From NCBI GenBank assembly GCA_016744855.1, contig JADGDO010000008.1, positions 62,001-126,000 on the forward strand: DNA of 64,000 nt, read 5' to 3'. Origin of the DNA: Candidatus Fermentibacteraceae bacterium. GTDB lineage: Bacteria > Fermentibacterota > Fermentibacteria > Fermentibacterales > JCC-6. Under the pieces are notes generated by a model. It made no database searches, was not told the DNA's origin, and saw nothing but the letters and a program-made list of their open reading frames with translations. Position numbers and translations under genes: made by a program. Positions 60,601 through 64,000 of the stretch are shown here, one piece after another (position 1 is the first letter of the stretch; every line of letters begins with the position of its first letter).

Positions 60601-61691
60601 CACAGTATCAGCATGATGCAAGGAATTCTGGAATTCTCGATGCTGACTTTAACGCTCCTGCAACTCCAGAGAATTTCGCAGGTACTGGGACTTTAGCGAG
60701 TAATATCTTCGAGGCAGATCTCTCCTGGACTCTTTCAGTAAATGATCCTGATCATCCTACTCCAACACCCCCTGCTGATGTTGTCAGCTACAGGATCTAT
60801 CGCACAATCCCACCGGGAGCGCAACAGCTCATAGCAACCTTGCCAGCTGGAACATCGGCATATACTGATGTAGTTACTTTCAATAGCTTCCCGTATCCAG
60901 CTGCAATTGTATACCATGTTTCCGCATGGGACGGTGTGAATGAGTCACCACTGAGCGATAGAGCAAAGATCCGAGTTGGTGGGCTAGACAACATTGCCGC
61001 TGGATGCCCGGTGCGTGAGATTTCTCATTCAGCTGCGGTAAGATCCTCAAGGTCTCATTTATCTAGGGCTATCGGAGCAGTGTCTTCTGCGATTGAAACT
61101 GCTCAACGATCGAACTGCAGAGTATTAACTGATGGTGAGTACAACGAAGTCTTCATCTCTTCAGGCTCATCTGATTTTATTGAGATTGACCTTGGAGCTG
61201 TTTTCTCTGTAAATGATGTTGTTATGGTCGGAACTGATAACTCCACCTCTGAATCTCCAATCAGCGACATTCCAGAGCCGACCCACAGAGTGACCAATGA
61301 GATCGGTGCTTCTTACCAGCTTTCAATAGATGGAAGAAGTTTCAGAAGCATTGACTCCGGCAGAGCCCGATACATCAGAATTTACAATGCCTCAGGAACT
61401 GCTGAAGTGGAGGTTTACGGTGAAAGGGTCACTGTAACCTCTGCAGCAGTAGATATCCAAAGAAGCCTTGATAACGGCTACCGCATTGCCGCAGTTGAAT
61501 CCGGTACTCCAATTACAGCAACTGTATTTGATCTTTCAGGCAGAAGCATCTGGAGCAACACATCATCTACAGGTGAAGTTATGTGGAATAGCTGCAATTC
61601 ATCAGGGAACACTGTTCCCAATGGAGTTTACCTGATAATGGTAGAATCAGATGACATTGAAACCTTTACATCAAAGGTGATTGTAAGGTAG
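57642..61691 (+). CDS. Giant secreted protein: M23 peptidase, FG-GAP repeats, Fn3, discoidin and sorting domain
   Basis: This is a 1349-residue exported protein. The signal peptide is MGKITILAIFSLSLLSFMVTSSFA. Residues about 40-190 resemble a LytM/M23 metallopeptidase (SFHCGIDLDS for HxxxD, YHTHFKW for HxH). A long beta-rich middle follows. Residues about 570-975 carry at least six FG-GAP/VCBS repeats (DIDGDGYMELAV, DVNNDGYIDVVSG, DIDGDSSLEVVIS, DIDNSGSVDVVVS, DIDGDDFLEIVLC, DIDGDGRLEICVT), which bind Ca2+ and form a propeller. Then come an Fn3-like domain (about 1005-1115), an F5/8-type C-like domain (about 1120-1265) and a sorting domain ending TSKVIVR. It may bind or process cell walls or surface polymers. 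Confidence 0.85.
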   Translation: MGKITILAIFSLSLLSFMVTSSFANEPNTIPWPVGSTEAMMNSTKTLMNSYGDPQNSWSSGSFHCGIDLDSWTEPPLGTTLVRCVHGAKEPAPCTVIMSHGPDLDFTSGRMQYSVVTTEGTGEFNHEDFGWCYEHLTNPEWTVTPDNNGWQLWEQIGEGELIASMHSDPNPYHTHFKWADWNFTNWCYVNPLDYLTPSATGLNYTWTFNPSGYTNTFESFFLDQAVPGEWPENPGAVNMRDENDLNGAIDVFFGFGLSGVGQTTTAQCGRNDLAPEKIKWNIQQVTVSGLELLVEKFLVNFNCPLNNQFNEKVQQLYFKFDLDEMYSYTSGEHEGLIVCLSNCGDMQDFDNIGIDNIDENAWQTNDNYLHSGETDNPVLAAFADGSYQLDVTLYTHDPSVTFPQSIPCELHNFAPALREVNITEATSDQTVYHGEWVRNDLSADLYVSVDINVEAGTTLDVVLTFTETMNTSSISACLGPLSFANGTWTSSVVLNDTWTGEVTMPSEGTDGFYILSVSATDTDGNSLMNPEGIGSIPDPPAPDTHHEIGMGFGVDLDWSVTLPEPIRGSIALDDIDGDGYMELAVQTEEGTVHIYNHDGSVLSGWPKSNTGYYPSYDEVHITPALGDVNNDGYIDVVSGYHCGSMAWNATGNTLSGWPFMVNGVEFEGQDFAYSSPVLCNLDSDDALEAVVCRQLYNLPSNGPPESVFALDSDGSEIWRCNLNPSNDGESVIGTPAVLDVTGDATPEILVCSSSSPTINKGTDDETDAWFCDGRLYLLSGSSGTILNSSSIIGEYVYGSPVVGDIDGDSSLEVVISCCQNPGGVVKSYVFSLPSLTLEHSWIIPGPLGSMSSATIGDIDNSGSVDVVVSGLNTVYAWDGITKQPLLGFDPPVNIGGCARHGISLADIDGDDFLEIVLCTTSGYLTALNHDGSNCGGFPIYIGNSMSQPAIDDIDGDGRLEICVTNTLGEIIVYEAGDSSWPALLTWPQYQHDARNSGILDADFNAPATPENFAGTGTLASNIFEADLSWTLSVNDPDHPTPTPPADVVSYRIYRTIPPGAQQLIATLPAGTSAYTDVVTFNSFPYPAAIVYHVSAWDGVNESPLSDRAKIRVGGLDNIAAGCPVREISHSAAVRSSRSHLSRAIGAVSSAIETAQRSNCRVLTDGEYNEVFISSGSSDFIEIDLGAVFSVNDVVMVGTDNSTSESPISDIPEPTHRVTNEIGASYQLSIDGRSFRSIDSGRARYIRIYNASGTAEVEVYGERVTVTSAAVDIQRSLDNGYRIAAVESGTPITATVFDLSGRSIWSNTSSTGEVMWNSCNSSGNTVPNGVYLIMVESDDIETFTSKVIVR

Positions 61692-61712
61692 ACTCAACTT
61701 GCTTCAATACAG

Positions 61713-61744
61713 TGCAGCTCCTGCTTTTGCAGGGGCTGCATTTT
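61713..61744 (+). terminator. Rho-independent terminator after the giant protein gene
   Basis: TGCAGCTCCTGC pairs with GCAGGGGCTGCA (12 bp, one T-G) around TTTT, followed by TTTTC. Confidence 0.88.
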
Positions 61745-61835
61745 CATATGCGAAAATGAGCTTTTGGTGATGGAAAGGGTTCCAAATCAGGTTGAATTTG
61801 GCATTACTTACACAAAATCCGCAGGAATTGTGGAA

Positions 61836-61902
61836 CACCCTTAACTTGTTGATGGGTATGAAAAAGGGGAGCTTATGCTCCCCAAAAAGATGAATGGCTG
61901 GC
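61836..61902 (+). repeat. 67-bp direct repeat, tRNA-Gln copy
   Basis: It contains the 3' end of tRNA-Gln (eight bases) and the hairpin GGGGAGCTTATGCTCCCC that terminates the tRNA on the minus strand. It is 95 percent identical to 55711-55777. Confidence 0.85.
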
Positions 61903-61968
61903 GAACAGGGAGTCGAACCCCGATTATCGGATCCAGAGACCGATGTCCTGCCATTGGACGATTCGCCA
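61895..61968 (-). tRNA. tRNA-Gln (anticodon CTG)
   Basis: On the minus strand the acceptor TGGCGAA pairs with TTCGCCA, discriminator G, encoded CCA. The D-arm GTCC/GGAC, anticodon loop CTCTGGA (CTG) and T-arm CGGGGTTCGACTCCCTG are as expected. A hairpin with a T-tract just downstream on the minus strand terminates it. Confidence 0.95.
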
Positions 61969-62033
61969 GCGAGCTGGGATTATTATATATTGATTCTGTT
62001 CTGTCAAGTATTGTTTTTACAAAAGGAGATGAA

Positions 62034-62396
62034 ATGGCTGGAAAGAACTTTGGGTTGTTGAATAACTTCATAATTGCAGCTGTTGTGCTTTTTCTTACAT
62101 CTCTTATTCTCGGAAATGCAATGGTATTTTCAGGATTCTGGGGTCTTCTTGCTACTGCAGCAGTTATAGGGCTTCTTAACTTTTTCATTGCTCCGATAAT
62201 TGCTCTTTTAACTTGCCCGCTTCAGATACTGACTCTTGGTCTTGCAAGGTTTCTTGTAAGTGGATTGATGATCATTCTTGCATCAAACTGGCTTGATGGT
62301 TTTCATATTGCAAATTACTGGTGGGCAGTTCTTGCAGCAATACTCATTTCTATTTTGAATTCAGCAGCTGACCGTCTTCTTGGTGCAAAGGGCTAA
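62034..62396 (+). CDS. Small holin-4_2/DUF360-like membrane protein
   Basis: This is a 120-residue inner-membrane protein with four helices (FIIAAVVLFLTSLILG, FWGLLATAAVIGLLNFF, ILTLGLARFLVSGLMIIL, WWAVLAAILISILNSA). The NFFIAPIIALLTCPLQILTLGL segment is typical of the Phage_holin_4_2 family, which despite the name is widespread in bacterial chromosomes and of unknown function. The start at 62034 follows AAAAGGAG. Its 3' end overlaps the convergent CofE-like gene by 47 bases. Confidence 0.85.
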   Translation: MAGKNFGLLNNFIIAAVVLFLTSLILGNAMVFSGFWGLLATAAVIGLLNFFIAPIIALLTCPLQILTLGLARFLVSGLMIILASNWLDGFHIANYWWAVLAAILISILNSAADRLLGAKG

Positions 62397-63084
62397 CCCT
62401 ACGGATGATACCGGCTGGAGTTTGGGCTTTTCCCTGTCCTAACGGATTGTCTTGAAGAATCTGTATTAGCAAGTTTCTATCCTTATCCAGAGGGAAGCAT
62501 CCGAGAATATTTCCACCTAGGTCATTGATATCCACTACGGCAGCAGCACACCCAAATTTCTCGGAAAGCTTTTGGGAGACTCCTTCCGGATCCAAGGGAG
62601 CAAGGCTGACTGCGTTGTTGAATGGTGGGATTGTTCCCTTTGTCGGCCCGTCGATTGATCTTGCACAAGATCCAGCAATTCTGTAAAAGTCTCCTCTTCT
62701 GCCAAACAATCTGGTGAGACCTCCAAGAAATGCAGCGAAAAGAATTCTGCAAACACCACACTCCCTAAGAGCACACTCCATAGTCTCCGGCATTCCCAGC
62801 CCGATTCCAGCGGGAGTTCTGGTTACAAATCGACTAAGGGTTCTTGCAAGAGCTCTCACGCGAAGATCATCTTCGCCGAGAACAAAATATCTTCCCTGAC
62901 TTCCGCCAACAGCTTTCTCACTCACAAACAGGATGTCATCAGAGTTCAGAATAAGACCGGCACTTGAAAGACCCTCCTGAATTGCCTCAGCAAGATCATC
63001 ACCTCGAAGCACTAATCGTGTCTTCACAGGAATTCTTAACCAGCTTACTTCATCAATGGTAATTACTGGGGCCTTCGTCTGCAT
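62350..63084 (-). CDS. Coenzyme F420-0:L-glutamate ligase-like protein (CofE family)
   Basis: This 244-residue protein resembles the CofE/FbiB ligase domain (F420_ligase). Recognisable parts are LRGDDLAEAIQEGL, DDILFVSEKAVGGSQGRYF (the family SEKxV motif) and the later GSCARSIDGPTKG and AAVVDINDLGGNILG blocks. True CofE adds glutamates to F420-0. Many bacterial homologs without an F420 pathway have unknown substrates, so I call the function tentative. The start at 63084 has AGGAAT upstream; longer starts are possible. It is divergent from the creatininase-family gene. Confidence 0.75.
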   Translation of the reverse strand: MQTKAPVITIDEVSWLRIPVKTRLVLRGDDLAEAIQEGLSSAGLILNSDDILFVSEKAVGGSQGRYFVLGEDDLRVRALARTLSRFVTRTPAGIGLGMPETMECALRECGVCRILFAAFLGGLTRLFGRRGDFYRIAGSCARSIDGPTKGTIPPFNNAVSLAPLDPEGVSQKLSEKFGCAAAVVDINDLGGNILGCFPLDKDRNLLIQILQDNPLGQGKAQTPAGIIRRVSPLHQEDGQLLNSK

Positions 63085-63121
63085 ATATTCCTCTCTGAAG
63101 CTACAAAAGGGGGTGACTCTC

Positions 63122-63829
63122 TTGAATCTAATTAAATCCATGTCTGCTGAAGTAGATGCTGCCTGCAACGGAGTTGTTCTACTGCCAGTGGGTAGTCTGG
63201 AACAGCACGGTACCGAAGCGCCACTCGGATGCGACGGAATGATTGCAGAAGCATTATGCAGAAGTGTTGGGAAACGGCTGGGAGTGGCGGTACTGCCTAC
63301 CCTTTTCTACGGATACTCTCACTGTCACACATCATTCCCCGGGACATTCTCCCTTTCAGAGAAAACTTATACTCTCTTGCTTGCTGAAATTATTTCGGAA
63401 GCGGCCAGAAATAAATTCTCACGAATACTTTTACTAAGCGGGCATGGGGGTAACAGAAAATCGGCAGAAAAAGCCCTTGCCGAAACTTCTGATCCAATCA
63501 AAGCACAATACCTTGGCTACTGGGCACTCCCTGGAGTTGCGGAGAAAGAGGTATCGCTGTTTGGAAAAAGCGGGTATCACATCACAACTTCCGAGGTTTC
63601 AATGATATGGTATCTGATGTTAGGAGAAATACCGGGGTTATTCACAGGAACCTATCCGCAAGCAATAGAAAAAATCGACACACTGTCCCCACAAAACTGG
63701 AGGAATAGGTATCCAGATGGAGGAGTTGGAGCAGACTTGTCAACCGCTTCGGTTGAGGCGGGTAAAGAGCTCTTCGAGTTTATCTCCGACTCTCTTGTGC
63801 AATACCTTAAAGTCAGTCCTTCTAGCTAG
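63122..63829 (+). CDS. Creatininase/ArfB-family amidohydrolase
   Basis: This metal-dependent amidohydrolase of about 235 residues belongs to the creatininase superfamily. The motif LPVGSLEQHGTEAPLGCDGMIAE carries the metal-binding Glu, His and Asp. SHCHTSFPGTFSLS and LLLSGHGGNRKSAEKALAE carry the further ligands, and TTSEVSMIWYLM holds a catalytic Glu. The family includes creatininase, the archaeal FAPy deformylase ArfB of flavin/F420 synthesis and MftE. The TTG at 63122 is preceded by AAGGGGGTGA; ATG 63140 is the alternative. Divergent orientation to a CofE-like gene suggests, but does not prove, a cofactor role. Confidence 0.8.
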   Translation: MNLIKSMSAEVDAACNGVVLLPVGSLEQHGTEAPLGCDGMIAEALCRSVGKRLGVAVLPTLFYGYSHCHTSFPGTFSLSEKTYTLLLAEIISEAARNKFSRILLLSGHGGNRKSAEKALAETSDPIKAQYLGYWALPGVAEKEVSLFGKSGYHITTSEVSMIWYLMLGEIPGLFTGTYPQAIEKIDTLSPQNWRNRYPDGGVGADLSTASVEAGKELFEFISDSLVQYLKVSPSS

Positions 63830-64000
63830 TTCGGCCAGCTCTCGAAAGGTTGCTTTTCCAGTTTCATAGTTCCGTCAGCCTCTTTGCTGATGTTAATCCA
63901 GGCCTGCCAGTTGTCATAATCGACATCCGGGTAGTCAAGCCTGAAGTGGCTACATCTGCTTTCCTTTCGCATCAGGGACGCTTTGAGCTTCATCTCTGCA
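63826..64000 (-). CDS. C-terminal end of an AprA/fumarate-reductase-type flavoprotein (partial)
   Basis: On the minus strand the frame from the window edge to the TAG at 63826-63828 reads AEMKLKASLMRKESRCSHFR and continues LDYPDVDYDNWQAWINISKE before ending ESWPN. RKESRxxHFRxDYP followed by W is the C-terminal signature of the FAD subunit of adenylylsulfate reductase, fumarate reductase and succinate dehydrogenase. AprA or a related fumarate-reductase-like protein is possible; the visible 57 residues do not decide. Most of the gene lies outside the window. It overlaps the creatininase gene stop by four bases. Confidence 0.7.
   Translation of the reverse strand, partial: AEMKLKASLMRKESRCSHFRLDYPDVDYDNWQAWINISKEADGTMKLEKQPFESWPN

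Noticed and set aside
55711-61902. Complete integrative element
   Set aside because: The tRNA-end repeats are real, but no integrase, relaxase or phage gene lies between them; only the repeat is reported.
1-64000. CRISPR arrays, insertion sequences, rRNA genes
   Set aside because: I saw no regularly spaced repeats, transposase genes or rRNA sequence in the window.

Overview
This window looks like a chromosomal piece of an anaerobic, Gram-negative-type bacterium with moderate GC. Several secreted proteins end in a type IX-like C-terminal sorting domain. There are two gingipain-like C25 peptidases, FadL-like and other predicted outer-membrane barrels, a complete RND efflux operon, a sodium-pumping decarboxylase operon, an aldehyde:ferredoxin oxidoreductase pair and many ferredoxin-type proteins. 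The combination fits the wider FCB group and its candidate phyla; Fermentibacterota (Aegiribacteria) is my best guess, by inference only. Genes are densely packed, and start codons often overlap the preceding stop codon (ATGA, TAATG). TGA is used as an ordinary stop in many genes.

Layout. 1-2886: biotin-dependent Na+-pumping decarboxylase (carboxyltransferase, gamma, biotin carrier, beta), followed by a sugar-nucleotide epimerase and an rRNA methyltransferase. 4635-6958: a small secreted protein with an in-frame TGA, divergent from a secreted M28 peptidase. 7016-17111: YgjP-like protease, ferredoxin plus AOR, GHMP kinase, glutamate racemase, phosphotransferase, HerA-like ATPase and a second M28 peptidase. 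17308-24376: an unrecognised enzyme, a PLP aminotransferase, threonine synthase, phosphoglycerate mutase, tRNA-Ser, cupin, DNA glycosylase and Ogt. 25690-31160: four exported ferredoxins and an outer-membrane-type barrel in one tightly coupled operon, then a CcdA/TauE-like membrane protein and a CitD-CitE fusion. 33103-36061 (minus): two tandem secreted proteins with in-frame TGA and a NapH-like membrane iron-sulfur protein. 36249-40110: tRNA-Asp, a candidate small RNA, a lipoprotein, a FadL-like barrel and a Spy-like protein. 40159-44314: two C25 peptidases. 44537-50587: tetR-tolC-mfp-rnd. 50678-61691: PAS/GAF sensor, EttA and large secreted proteins. 61895-64000: tRNA-Gln, holin-like membrane protein, a CofE-like ligase, a creatininase-family protein and the end of an AprA/fumarate-reductase-like flavoprotein.

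The main discovery candidate is a family of three paralogous secreted proteins (minus strand, starting at 5261, 35280 and 36061). Each is interrupted by one in-frame TGA a few residues after a PFC motif, at mature CxU or CxxU positions. Immediately downstream of each TGA is a small hairpin with an invariant AGGT loop, and two base pairs of its stem covary among the three genes. This is what a bacterial SECIS element should look like, so I call them selenoproteins. Two of the three lie directly upstream of a NapH-like membrane iron-sulfur protein whose exported region carries four Cys-rich repeats. About 5 kb away are four ferredoxins with Sec or lipoprotein signals next to a barrel. Taken together, this suggests an extracytoplasmic electron-transfer system built from iron-sulfur clusters and selenocysteine rather than haem. 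That functional link is inference. The recoding signal can be read directly in the sequence.
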